Positions 9,681-18,813 of a DNA stretch of 64,000 bases are shown piece by piece. Source of the stretch: DASTFP01 sp963744345 (GTDB taxonomy: Bacteria > Verrucomicrobiota > Verrucomicrobiia > Chthoniobacterales > Terrimicrobiaceae); NCBI GenBank assembly GCA_963744345.1, contig CAVUTD010000015.1:248001-312000 (forward strand), given 5' to 3'. The number at the start of each line of letters is the position of its first letter. Position 1 is the stretch's first letter. Both the position numbers and the translations under genes were made by a program. The notes under the pieces were generated by a model. That model did no database searches, was not told where the DNA came from, and saw nothing but the letters and a program-made list of their open reading frames with translations.

Positions 9681-10703
9681 TTAAGTTTGAGGTTTGGGGG
9701 CTGAAATGGCCGCTTTCGGTGCCGAGTGTCGACGCAGACGGGAGAGCATTGTGGTAAGCGCTTCCCCAGCCAGCACGCATAGTAAGAGCACCCCAGTCAG
9801 GATGCCGGCAAGCTCGCTCGGCAAATCGGACAGCGTCAGCCCATTTCTCAGGACGGCGAGGACGGCTAAGCCAAGGAGGGTGCCGTGCACTGTGCCGATT
9901 CCGCCAAAGATCGAAGTTCCCCCAAGAACCACGGCGGTTATGGCCAGGAGCTCATAGCCGGTTCCGGCATCAGCTTTGGCTTGTCCGACACGAGCAACGT
10001 AAATCAGAGCGGCCAACGCCGCGAGCAATCCCGACAAGATATAAACAAGGGCAATTCGCTTCTCGACCGGAATTCCTGCGTAGCGCGTACCTTCCGGGGA
10101 AAAGCCGATGGCGCGAAATGACCGACCAAAAGTCATACGATGCACCAGAAGCCAGATTCCCACGGCTGCCAAAATCAAGATCGGTAATTGCGCGGGAATG
10201 ACGCCCAGCAAATAGCCCTGGCCGAGGAATAAGAAGGAAGGTGGAAAGCCAGTGAAATTGTCAACTCCTCGCGTGATCGCCTCGGCAAGTCCGCGGAAGA
10301 GCGAGAACGAGCCCAGCGTGACGATGAGCGGTGGTAACTTCAGCCGGGTAATAAGAAGGGCATTCAGTCCTCCGGCTGCTGCTCCGATCAGTAGCGTGCA
10401 GAGGGCCGCCAGCGCAGGCGGCAACCCGCCATCACGCCAAAGCTTTCCGAAGGAGATCGCACAAAGTCCAAGCAGCGAGCCCACCGAGAGGTCAATCCCC
10501 CCAGTAAGAATTACCGGCGTCATGACGAGAGCGAGCAGGCCCAATTCCACGCTTAAGCGAAGAATTTCAAGGACATTACCCGGGGTGGCAAAGTTCTCAG
10601 CGATCCGGGAAAAGATGGCGATCTCCACCAGGAGAACCACGATGAGCAGCGTCTCGAACCGCAGGAACAGTGCTTTCCAATCTGTTGAACTCTTCGCCAT
10701 CAT
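9681..10703 (-). CDS. Rhamnose ABC transporter permease
   Basis: 340 residues with about nine hydrophobic segments and the CUT2 permease signature (GGIDLSVGSLLGL near residue 67 and VLGGTSIFGGIGTVHGTLLG near residue 257), as in RbsC, AraH and RhaP/RhaQ. It forms the inner-membrane channel with the neighbouring permease. It starts 1 bp after the other permease's stop, so expression is coupled. Which of the two corresponds to RhaP or RhaQ cannot be decided from sequence alone. Confidence 0.88.
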   Translation of the reverse strand: MMAKSSTDWKALFLRFETLLIVVLLVEIAIFSRIAENFATPGNVLEILRLSVELGLLALVMTPVILTGGIDLSVGSLLGLCAISFGKLWRDGGLPPALAALCTLLIGAAAGGLNALLITRLKLPPLIVTLGSFSLFRGLAEAITRGVDNFTGFPPSFLFLGQGYLLGVIPAQLPILILAAVGIWLLVHRMTFGRSFRAIGFSPEGTRYAGIPVEKRIALVYILSGLLAALAALIYVARVGQAKADAGTGYELLAITAVVLGGTSIFGGIGTVHGTLLGLAVLAVLRNGLTLSDLPSELAGILTGVLLLCVLAGEALTTMLSRLRRHSAPKAAISAPKPQT

Positions 10704-10704
10704 T

Positions 10705-11637
10705 TTAGTCTTTCTTTCGGACAGCGCGCCAGCCGTCAGCCGCGACGGCCAGCAAGATAATTAAGCCTTGCAAGGCTTTTTCCCACTGCGGCTGCAATTT
10801 GAGGAAGACGAGCGCCGGAGCAATCGATGAGAGCAAGAGGACGCCAGCAGCCACTCCCCAGAGATAGCCGCGACCGCCAGAGATGGCGACTCCGCCGACG
10901 ACAGCGGCGGCAATCGCTTTCAGTTCCAGGCCCTGTCCGCCCTTCGGATCTACGTCAGGAAAGCGCACGGCATTGAGCAAAGCTGCGAGGCCAGTGAGAG
11001 CACCCATGAGCAAAAATACGGCAAAGGTTACCCGCTGCGGGTCAATGCCTGCGAGCCGGGCTGCCTCCCTGTCGGACCCGACGGCATAGACGAAGCGTCC
11101 AGCCGATAGGTATTTGAGCGCAAGCGCAAGTAAGAGGAATAAGAGAGCGGCGATAGAGATGATGGTGAATTGCCCTAACTGTTGGCTAAGACCGAACCAT
11201 TGAAAGCTGTCAGGGAGACCGCTGACAAACTCGCCCTCGCGCCACCAACGCAGCGCTTCGCGCCAAGTGACCATCGTTGCGAGCGTCACGACGATGGACG
11301 GAATTCCGAGGCCCGCGACCATCGCTCCGTTAAAGGCACCCATGGCCGCTCCGCAGAGAACGGCAATAACGGCAACTACCGGCATCGGCAAGCCGTTGCT
11401 CGCGGCGAGCCCAGCAGAGACGCTACAAAGCGCGAATTGGGAGGCGATCGAAATGTCAATCTGTCGACAAATGATGACCAAAGTCATGCCACACGCGGCG
11501 ATCAAAACGGGCACCGCATCGCAGAGCATCGACAGCAGCTGTGCGGGTTGGAAAAAGCCCGGCGCCCGCAACGCGAGAATCAGGAGGACGGCGAGGAACG
11601 CAAAGAAGACGGACCACTCTCGAAAATAACGTTTCAT
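10705..11637 (-). CDS. Rhamnose ABC transporter permease (second subunit)
   Basis: 310 residues, polytopic, of the same CUT2 permease family: GMTLVIICRQIDISIASQFAL near residue 50, then GIDPQRVTFAVFLLMGALTG and AAAVVGGVAISGGRGYLWGV. The expected GGxDLS motif appears as CRQIDIS, a common variation in the RhaP/RhaQ pair. It pairs with the permease immediately downstream and the ATPase encoded 45 bp upstream. Substrate is inferred from the operon. Confidence 0.87.
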   Translation of the reverse strand: MKRYFREWSVFFAFLAVLLILALRAPGFFQPAQLLSMLCDAVPVLIAACGMTLVIICRQIDISIASQFALCSVSAGLAASNGLPMPVVAVIAVLCGAAMGAFNGAMVAGLGIPSIVVTLATMVTWREALRWWREGEFVSGLPDSFQWFGLSQQLGQFTIISIAALLFLLLALALKYLSAGRFVYAVGSDREAARLAGIDPQRVTFAVFLLMGALTGLAALLNAVRFPDVDPKGGQGLELKAIAAAVVGGVAISGGRGYLWGVAAGVLLLSSIAPALVFLKLQPQWEKALQGLIILLAVAADGWRAVRKKD

Positions 11638-11682
11638 TCTTCTACGATCTGCCGACGAGCTTCGCCTCGTTTCGCCTGGGTC

Positions 11683-13209
11683 TCATTTCGGAGCTCCGTT
11701 TCCGCTCGTTGATGTTCGCTGACCGAGCGCCGCAGCCATGACATCCTGAGCGTTCGCGTCCGCCCCGGGGAACTCGCGGACAATGGTCCCGCCGTGCATC
11801 ACGGCGATCCGATCGCTCATGCCCAAGACTTCGGCTAAATCGGAGGAAATCATCATTACTGCCAAACCCTCTTTGGTGAGGCGCCGAATAATTCTATGAA
11901 TTTCAGATTTCGCTCCCACGTCCACGCCCTGGGTCGGTTCATCGAGAATCAGCACCTTCGGCTTTGTGGCTAACCAGCGTGCTAGCGAGACCTTTTGCTG
12001 GTTACCGCCGGACAGTGCGCCGCCGGCGACCTCCGCAGATGGCGTCTTCACCGCGAGATCGCCGATAAAGCGATTTGCCAGTTCGCGTTCCGCCCCGAAA
12101 CGCAACCAGTTCCCCGGAAAGAATGTCGGATGAATACTCATGGTGATGTTCGAGGCAATCGGCATTTCGAGAATCACGCCATGACGCCGCCGGTCTTCAG
12201 GAACGTAGCCGATCCCGTGTTCGACGGCCTCCCGGGGAGACTGAATGGAAACGTTCCTGCCCCGTAGGGAGATTGTTCCCGCGTCCGCAGGCGTGATGCC
12301 AAAGAGTACGCGCGCCAGCTCAGTGCGGCCCGCGCCCACTATCCCGGCGAAACCCACCACCTCGCCGGCGCGCAAATCGATGTTCACGTCGTGAACGCCC
12401 GAAGACTTGCAACCGATACCCCGTAAGGAAAGAACCGCCTCGGCGGGGGATGTCTCCGAGGGAGGATAAAGGGTTGAAACCTCCCTGCCGACCATCAATT
12501 TGATGAGCGTAGACTCGTTCATCCCCTTCGTGTCCTGCGTGCCGACGCTCTCGCCATCCCGCAAAACAGTCACGCGATCGGCCAGCGCGAAGATTTCTTC
12601 CATGCGGTGCGATATGTAGATTACTCCGACGCCATGCGCCCGCAGGTCCCGCACGACTGCGTAGAGGAGATGCACTTCCTTTTGCGTAAGTGAAGCTGTC
12701 GGCTCGTCCATGATCAGAATCCGCGCTCCAGCTCCAAGCGAGCGTGCGATTTCGACCAGCTGTTGTTCGGGCATGGAGAGCTTTCGGACCTCGGTGTCCG
12801 CGTCAATTTGCGCGCCAATTCGCTTCAGCAAGTCTTGCGCACGGCTCCGGCGCTCCGCCCAGCGGATACGGCTCTTAACTGATGGAGTTTCAAGGCCCAG
12901 GGCTACGTTTTCGGTCACGGTGAGATCCGGAAAGAGCGCTGGCTGCTGGTAAATGGCCGCGATTCCCATCGCTTTCGCGGAAGAGGGATCGAGACGCGTA
13001 ATGGCCTTTCCTTCGATCTCGATCGTGCCGCCATCGGGCCGGTGAGCGCCGGTGATAACTTTGATCAGCGTTGATTTTCCTGCGCCGTTTTCGCCGAGCA
13101 GCGCGTGGACTTCGCCCGGCCAAAGATCAAATGAAACGCCCCTGAGCGCACGTACAGCCTGGAACGATTTGGTAATGTTTCTGAGTTGTAACAGTGGAGG
13201 GGCTTGCAC
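11683..13209 (-). CDS. rhaT: Rhamnose ABC transporter ATP-binding protein (tandem ATPase)
   Basis: 508 residues with two ABC domains. The N-terminal domain has Walker A GENGAGKSTLIKV, signature LSMPEQQLVEIARSL and Walker B ILIMDEPTASL. The C-terminal domain has a degenerate Walker A (GIVGAGRTELARVL), signature LSGGNQQKVSLARWL and LILDEPTQGVDVG. This is the RbsA/MglA/RhaT type that powers CUT2 importers. It starts with GTG and no clear Shine-Dalgarno is seen. It is the first gene of the operon, ahead of both permeases and the binding protein. Confidence 0.9.
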   Translation of the reverse strand: MQAPPLLQLRNITKSFQAVRALRGVSFDLWPGEVHALLGENGAGKSTLIKVITGAHRPDGGTIEIEGKAITRLDPSSAKAMGIAAIYQQPALFPDLTVTENVALGLETPSVKSRIRWAERRSRAQDLLKRIGAQIDADTEVRKLSMPEQQLVEIARSLGAGARILIMDEPTASLTQKEVHLLYAVVRDLRAHGVGVIYISHRMEEIFALADRVTVLRDGESVGTQDTKGMNESTLIKLMVGREVSTLYPPSETSPAEAVLSLRGIGCKSSGVHDVNIDLRAGEVVGFAGIVGAGRTELARVLFGITPADAGTISLRGRNVSIQSPREAVEHGIGYVPEDRRRHGVILEMPIASNITMSIHPTFFPGNWLRFGAERELANRFIGDLAVKTPSAEVAGGALSGGNQQKVSLARWLATKPKVLILDEPTQGVDVGAKSEIHRIIRRLTKEGLAVMMISSDLAEVLGMSDRIAVMHGGTIVREFPGADANAQDVMAAALGQRTSTSGNGAPK

Positions 13210-13528
13210 TTTTTGTTAGTTAGTGATGCGTAGTCTCCTGTTCGGAGATGGCGTGATGAGAACTGCTACGTCGGAGGCGTTTTTTCGGCAAATGACAAAA
13301 GTGCCGCTTGATATATACAAATTGATATCGGCCATCGCTAACCACGATATAAGAATAGCTGGCGGCGTGCCTGCACGATCGCGCCAATAACTAGCACAAA
13401 TTTGCAGCTTCTTTTCTAGAGTGGACTTATGAGCCGCTCCCTCGAGAACGGCCGTTCTCTTGCTGGATTGTCTCGGGAGAACCCGCAAGCATCGAACTTC
13501 TTCCTGTCTCTAGGAGCGCCAGATGTTC
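13210..13528 (-). promoter_or_regulatory. Upstream region of the rhamnose operon with a TTGATAT direct repeat
   Basis: 319 bp without a convincing gene, AT-richer than its surroundings, lying between the xylulokinase stop and the first rhamnose operon gene. Two TTGATAT copies at 13308-13314 and 13322-13328 are spaced 14 bp apart, about 100 bp upstream of the rhaT start. They could be an operator for a rhamnose regulator. No regulator gene lies in the window, and I cannot place -35/-10 boxes with confidence. Confidence 0.35.
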
Positions 13529-15049
13529 TTACGTCGAAGCTCCTCCCGCGCGCATGGACGCTTCCAATGGAAACCAGCTTTTCAGCCGCGGATAAAGGTC
13601 GAGAAAGCGTCGGTAGGAAGATTCGTAGGAATTGACGCTTTGCGGATTTGGCGCCGTGAGCGCGTCAAAGGTGGGAGCGAATCGCTTTGCTTCATTATAG
13701 CCGTCGATACGTCCAATTCCAATAGCGGAAATGAGGGCCGCGCCAACGCCGGCCCGCTCCGCGGCATGTTTGTCCTTGCCTTGATAAAGCGGCCTGTTCA
13801 GCACATCTGCCAACATTTGCCGCCATAGTGGACTGGCCAAGCCATTGCCGGAGGCCACCAAGCGGCTCAATTGAGCACCGCATTCCTCCATGGCGTCGAT
13901 GATCTGGCGGAGGGAAAAAGCGACTCCTTCCAGGAGGGCCCGGACCATGTGACCCGGGCCGTGCCGTAATGTCAATCCGACAAAGCTTCCTTTGGCTCTT
14001 GGATCCATTAAGGGCGAGCGTTCACCGACGAGATAGGGGAGGAAGACTAATCCTTCTGATCCTGGCGGGACCGCAGCCGCGATCTTATCCATTTCTGCAT
14101 ACGACCAGCGCTCGCTGCCGAGGGTCGTCCGCAACCAGCGCAGGGCCATCCCCGCCGAGAGCATCGCGCCCAAGAGATACCATCTCGCCTCGGGAGCGTG
14201 GCAGAAGGTATGTAACCTCAATTCGCGATCCATCAAGGGGGCCGCCAGGGGCGCGAAAGCCTGGCCGCCTGTACCGATGGTCACTGAGCCAAGCGGAGGA
14301 TCAATAAGCCCGTTGCCAACTGCCTGTGCGGGCTGATCGGCGCATCCAACCGATATAGGAATTCCCGGCGCTAGGCCGAGGTCATTGGCCGCACTGCGGC
14401 TTAGCGAACCGATGATCTGCTCAGAAGGATGCACCTCGGGGAAGATCGACCTGGGAAACTGCAGCCGCTCGATCACTGCATCGGCCCAAACCCGCTCTCG
14501 GACGTTGAAGATCCCGCTGGCCGCTGCGTCGCTTGCATCGGTGCCGATTTCGCCGGTCATTTTCAAGCGGAGATAATCTTTGGGCATGAGTAATGCCTCC
14601 GTTCGATCGAGCGTGGCGGGTTCTTGCTTTTGCAACCAGAGCAGTGAGGAAATCAAGAACCCGGCTGCGGGAGCGGTGCCACAGGTCGTGGCCAACAAGT
14701 CGGTTCCGACTCGCTCCCGGATCTCGGACAACAAGGATGCGCTGCGTTGATCCGCCCAGATGATAGCTGGCCGCAGCGGCTTTTGTTCTCTCCCGATTGC
14801 CACAAACCCATGCATCTGTCCTGAGAAGCCGATCCCCAGAACTTCTGGTTTGCCTGCCTCTTGCACAGCTTGCCGCACGGCGCTTGCCGCCCCTCGCCAC
14901 CAGTCTTCCGGATCTTGTTCAGCGTAGTCGGGCGCGGGGGTGAGAATGGGGTACTCTGCTGTGCCGATTCCTTCGATTGCACCCTCGAGCGTGGAGACGA
15001 CAACTTTCACGCTTGAAGTTCCGAGATCGACACCCAGCAGGGAGCTCAT
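13529..15049 (-). CDS. xylB: Xylulokinase-like FGGY carbohydrate kinase
   Basis: 506 residues, FGGY kinase. It has LLGVDLGTSSVKVVV at the N-terminus, the xylulokinase-type GIGFSGQMHGFV with the two substrate-site residues, IIWADQRS, GCADQPAQAVGNG and TIGTGGQAF. The C-terminal domain has SGNGLASPLWRQMLADVLNRPL. Length and motifs match D-xylulose kinase. No xylose isomerase is near, so the true substrate could be another ketose handled by the adjacent second ABC transporter. The gap to that transporter is 169 bp. Confidence 0.85.
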   Translation of the reverse strand: MSSLLGVDLGTSSVKVVVSTLEGAIEGIGTAEYPILTPAPDYAEQDPEDWWRGAASAVRQAVQEAGKPEVLGIGFSGQMHGFVAIGREQKPLRPAIIWADQRSASLLSEIRERVGTDLLATTCGTAPAAGFLISSLLWLQKQEPATLDRTEALLMPKDYLRLKMTGEIGTDASDAAASGIFNVRERVWADAVIERLQFPRSIFPEVHPSEQIIGSLSRSAANDLGLAPGIPISVGCADQPAQAVGNGLIDPPLGSVTIGTGGQAFAPLAAPLMDRELRLHTFCHAPEARWYLLGAMLSAGMALRWLRTTLGSERWSYAEMDKIAAAVPPGSEGLVFLPYLVGERSPLMDPRAKGSFVGLTLRHGPGHMVRALLEGVAFSLRQIIDAMEECGAQLSRLVASGNGLASPLWRQMLADVLNRPLYQGKDKHAAERAGVGAALISAIGIGRIDGYNEAKRFAPTFDALTAPNPQSVNSYESSYRRFLDLYPRLKSWFPLEASMRAGGAST

Positions 15050-15218
15050 GGAAGATTAAGGTTGGCAGAATTCAAGAACTCCGGAACTCGTTGCGAAGTG
15101 AGGGGAGTCGCTAAGTCCCTGATCGAACGAAGGGAGTGGTCATACTTAGCCATAAAATTAGCCGTTAATTCCTTTGATATTAGAGGTAAAAGTGTTTGTT
15201 TATCTCAACTTCGGTGCT

Positions 15219-16271
15219 TCACGAGGTTTTCAGCCAGAGGCGGGCGATCCATTTGTCGCGGAGCAGGGCGAGGGCGATGGCCACGATCATGGTGGCGCCC
15301 CAGATGGCCTGGGTCAGATGGGGGCTGAAGCCGAGCAGGTTGAAGCCGGTGGAGATGACCTGGAGTAAAATCAGGGAGAGGAAGAGGCCCAAGACCTTGC
15401 CAAAGCCCCCGTTGGGATCGACCCCGCCCAGAACGGCGGCCAAAATGGTGATGAGCAGATAGGACTCGGCATAGCCGGCGCGCGCGGAGTTAAAGCGCGC
15501 CATCATCACGGCGGCCGCCACCCAGCACAGCACGCTGGAGAGAACATAGACGCCCACCAGCATCCACTCGGTGGCCACGCCCGAATAGCGGGTGGCCTTC
15601 TCGTTGGAGCCGATCATGCGCACGGCCACCCCAAAGGGGGAATGGCTCATGATGATGGCCACCACAATGGCACAGAGGATAAAGAGGATCATCGGCACCG
15701 GAAAGCCCAGCAAGGTCCCGTTGCCCAGGTAGAGCAGCGCCGGGGGAAAGCCCCCAATAACCCCTCCGCTGGTGGCATAGACGGCAATACCCTTGACCGC
15801 GGTCATCGTCCCCAAGGTCACCAGGATGGGGTGCACCCCCAAAAACGCCACGATCACCCCGGTGAGCAAGCCAATGAGCAGCGCGGTCAGCAGCCCTCCC
15901 ATCAGGGCCAGGCCAATCACTCCGGCCACCGCTTGCGGAGCGCTCTCCGGCCCCAGCATCTTGGTCAAAATGGCCGCCATCACCAGCGCCGATAAATTCG
16001 CCGTCGCAATCACCGCCAGGTTGAGCCCCCCGCTCATCAACGGAATCATCATCGCCAGAGCCAAAATCCCCAGCTCAGGCATCTGAAAGGCCATCGCTCG
16101 CAAGCTCTCCCCGGAGAGAAAGCGCGCCGGCGCCAGCGCACTAAAGCCGAGCACCGCCAGCACAAGAAAGCCCGCCAGCATCGTCACGGTGGGATCTCTC
16201 CCAAGCAGTTCCCCCCAAGAGGCTCTCCTCCTGGCGGGCGCCGGCGCAGCTGTGGCAGCTTCAGGCGACAT
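15219..16271 (-). CDS. Sugar ABC transporter permease (CUT2 type), second transporter
   Basis: 350 residues from the ATG at 16271, preferred to an upstream in-frame ATG because it gives an 11-bp overlap with the previous permease rather than 59 bp. The protein is polytopic with LMSGGLNLAVIATANLSALV, GAVLGG-like ILAAVLGGVDPNGGFGK and long leucine and alanine runs, typical of RbsC/XylH-type permeases. The coding strand is markedly richer in G+C than the flanking genes. Substrate is unknown; the neighbouring xylulokinase suggests a pentose or polyol. Confidence 0.82.
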   Translation of the reverse strand: MSPEAATAAPAPARRRASWGELLGRDPTVTMLAGFLVLAVLGFSALAPARFLSGESLRAMAFQMPELGILALAMMIPLMSGGLNLAVIATANLSALVMAAILTKMLGPESAPQAVAGVIGLALMGGLLTALLIGLLTGVIVAFLGVHPILVTLGTMTAVKGIAVYATSGGVIGGFPPALLYLGNGTLLGFPVPMILFILCAIVVAIIMSHSPFGVAVRMIGSNEKATRYSGVATEWMLVGVYVLSSVLCWVAAAVMMARFNSARAGYAESYLLITILAAVLGGVDPNGGFGKVLGLFLSLILLQVISTGFNLLGFSPHLTQAIWGATMIVAIALALLRDKWIARLWLKTS

Positions 16272-17238
16272 TGCCAATGGTCCTCTTCTGCTGGCGCTTG
16301 GCCGCAAAGGCCGTCGCACTCACACTCACCAGGATGATGATCCCGGTCACAAACCCAAAGGAATAGGAGGAGACTCCCATCAGGGTGAGCCCATTTTGCA
16401 GGATGGCCAGCAACACAATGCCCAATATCGTCCCCGTGACCGTGCCAATACCCCCCTGCAGGCTGGCCCCACCTAAAACCACCGCCGCCAACACGTCGAG
16501 CTCTCGCCCAATGAGCGCATTGGGCACCACTTCCTCCACCCGATGCGCCTGCACCAAGCCCGCTATCCCCGCCGTCACTCCCGAGTAGCCGTAGACAAAG
16601 CACTGCAGGCCCACCAGGTTGCACCCCATGCGCTTGGCCCCTTCCAGGTTGCCTCCCATCCCATAAATCTGCCGCCCAAGGGAGAGCCCCTTGAGCAGAA
16701 GCGCCGTGAGCACCAGCACCACCCCCGCCACCATCACCGGAAAGGGTATCCCCAAGGGGGCGATCGTCGCCGTAAACCAATCCGGTAAATCGTAGATCGA
16801 TCTCCCATCGGTCACAAACATCAGAATCGCAAAGTAGAAGGTCATCGTCGAAATGGTCACGATCACCGAGAGCGCTTGCAGGTAATGGATCAGCAAGGCG
16901 TTGACCACCCCAAGGAGCCCTCCAAAGAGCACCGCCAGCGCAAAGGCCACCGCCCAATTGCCTCCCCACTGCACCAAAATGGTCGCCACCACATATTGAC
17001 TCACCGCCGCAATGGCCGCAAAGGAGATGTCGATCCCCCCGGAGATGAGCACCACCAGCAACCCCGCCGCCATGATCGCCATCACCGAGTAGCTCTCCAA
17101 GAGCGTAATCAGGTTGCTCCCCGAGGCAAAGGCCGGCGATAAAAGGGAAAATAGCACCGCCATCACCACCACGATGCTGGCAATCTGCACTTCGTGGCGC
17201 CGAAAGGCTTCCTTGAAAAATGATCCTCCCTCAGGCAT
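16261..17238 (-). CDS. Sugar ABC transporter permease (CUT2 type), second transporter
   Basis: 325 residues from the ATG at 17238 (MPEGGSFFKEAFRRHEVQ), which overlaps the ATPase stop by 8 bp. It has the permease signature VVLISGGIDISFAAIAAVSQYV and AAVVLGGASLQGGIGTVTGTILG, with about nine membrane segments. It should form a heterodimeric channel with the permease that overlaps its 3' end. Like the rest of this transporter its codon choice is unusually G/C-rich. Confidence 0.84.
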   Translation of the reverse strand: MPEGGSFFKEAFRRHEVQIASIVVVMAVLFSLLSPAFASGSNLITLLESYSVMAIMAAGLLVVLISGGIDISFAAIAAVSQYVVATILVQWGGNWAVAFALAVLFGGLLGVVNALLIHYLQALSVIVTISTMTFYFAILMFVTDGRSIYDLPDWFTATIAPLGIPFPVMVAGVVLVLTALLLKGLSLGRQIYGMGGNLEGAKRMGCNLVGLQCFVYGYSGVTAGIAGLVQAHRVEEVVPNALIGRELDVLAAVVLGGASLQGGIGTVTGTILGIVLLAILQNGLTLMGVSSYSFGFVTGIIILVSVSATAFAAKRQQKRTIGNVA

Positions 17239-18757
17239 AAATGGCTTCCCGCAGCGCTTTCTCACTGATGGCCTGCGGATCGTAGGTCCCAACGATCTTC
17301 CCCTCCCGCATCACCAGGATGCGGTGGCTTTGATGCAAAATCTCATCGGCCTCATCGGAGATGAGCAAGATGGCCAGCCCACGGGCCGCCAGCGTGTCCA
17401 CAATCTGAAAGATCCCCGCCTTCGCGCCAATATCGACCCCCACCGTCGGCGAATCCAAAATCAAGACCCGCGGCTCGGTCGCCAGCCACTTGGCCAGCAC
17501 CACCCGCTGCTGGTTGCCCCCGGAAAGTTGTTGCACCGGCCGGTCCGCCGTCTTGGTCTTCACCCGCAGTTCGCGAAAAATCCAGCGCTCGATGGTTTGC
17601 GCACGGCGCGCCCCCTCGATCAGCCCCAGCCGCCCGGTTAATCTCTTTAACACCGAAACCACCGTGTTGTCCGCGATGCTCTGCGGCATCACCAAGCCCA
17701 GCGAGAGCCGGTCTTCGGAAACATAGGCAATGCCGTGGCCGATGGCGTCCCGGTTGGTCTGCAACTTCACCGCTTTGCCACTCACCCGAATCTCCCCGCT
17801 ATCCGGTGGGTTCATCCCAAAGAGCGAAAGCGCCAGCTCCGTGCGCCCCGAGCCCATCCGCCCCGTCAGCCCCAGAATCTCCCCGGGCCTTATCTCCAAG
17901 CTCACCCCCGCGTATTGGCCCTGGACTGTCAAATCGCGCACCTCCAGCGCCGCCGCACCCTTCCCGGCATAGGGCGCCTTCACGCTGCTCTCAAAGGACT
18001 GCCCGGTAATGAGCTCCCCCAAGCGCCGCCGATCAAGTTCGCTCACCGCATAGGTCCCAAAATTGCGCCCGTCCCTCATCACCGTCACCCGCTCGGCTAT
18101 ATCCATCACCTCGTCCAGCCGGTGACTGACAAATACGCTCGCTATCTTCTGGCGCTTCAACTCATGCACCACCCCTAAAAGGCCCTCCACTTCCTGATGA
18201 CTCAAGGAAGCCGTCGGCTCGTCCATCACCACCAGGCGCGCCTGCGCCGCCAGCGCCCGGCATATCGCCACCAGTTGCCGCGTGGCAATCGGGAGCTTCC
18301 CAACTAGTTCATCCAACGGCAGCGACACCTTGAGCCGATCCATCACCCCCTGGGCTTGCTCGCGCATCACCTTCCTGTTGGCCAGCCGCACCGGCCTCTC
18401 CACATGATGCCGAAAGGCGATGTTCTCGGCCACCGTCAGGTTCGGAAACAACGAGAGATCTTGATAAATGATCTGCACCCCAAAGCGCTGCGACGCATCC
18501 GGGGTTAAGTGGCTGTGGCTCTTGCCTTCCAAAATGATCTCCCCTTCATCAGGCATGTGCACCCCCGAAAGCACCTTGATCAGCGTGCTCTTGCCACACC
18601 CATTCTCCCCGGCCAAACTGTGGATCTCCGCCGAATAAATCGAGAAGTTAACCTCCTGTAAGGCCCGCACCCCGCCAAAGCGCTTGCTGATCCCCCGCAT
18701 CTCGATGAAGTCTGAACTGCCCGGCGCGGCGTCCGCACTGTTCGTCGAGGAGCTCAT
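17231..18757 (-). CDS. Sugar ABC transporter ATP-binding protein (tandem ATPase), second transporter
   Basis: 508 residues from the ATG at 18757 (MSSSTNSADAAPG). The longer in-frame extension upstream is glycine- and arginine-rich junk that runs over the binding-protein gene in another frame. Two ABC domains are present: Walker A GENGCGKSTLIKVLSG, Walker B LVVMDEPTASLS, and in the second half GRMGSGRTELALSLFG, LSGGNQQRVVLAKWL and LILDSPTVGVDIGAK. In the second Walker B region the usual DEPT reads DSPT, so the catalytic Glu of that site is replaced. This fits the common pattern of one weak site in RbsA-like proteins. Confidence 0.87.
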   Translation of the reverse strand: MSSSTNSADAAPGSSDFIEMRGISKRFGGVRALQEVNFSIYSAEIHSLAGENGCGKSTLIKVLSGVHMPDEGEIILEGKSHSHLTPDASQRFGVQIIYQDLSLFPNLTVAENIAFRHHVERPVRLANRKVMREQAQGVMDRLKVSLPLDELVGKLPIATRQLVAICRALAAQARLVVMDEPTASLSHQEVEGLLGVVHELKRQKIASVFVSHRLDEVMDIAERVTVMRDGRNFGTYAVSELDRRRLGELITGQSFESSVKAPYAGKGAAALEVRDLTVQGQYAGVSLEIRPGEILGLTGRMGSGRTELALSLFGMNPPDSGEIRVSGKAVKLQTNRDAIGHGIAYVSEDRLSLGLVMPQSIADNTVVSVLKRLTGRLGLIEGARRAQTIERWIFRELRVKTKTADRPVQQLSGGNQQRVVLAKWLATEPRVLILDSPTVGVDIGAKAGIFQIVDTLAARGLAILLISDEADEILHQSHRILVMREGKIVGTYDPQAISEKALREAIYA

Positions 18758-18813
18758 ACCTGTTCGTCTGGGCTTTCCTCGGCAGCTTTCGAAGACTTCG
18801 AGGCCAAAGAGCC

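Noticed and set aside
16184..16969. 261-residue glycine-rich open frame on the minus strand
   Set aside because: It is a shadow of the two overlapping permease genes in another frame; its residues have no fold or family pattern and come from the unusual G-rich codons.
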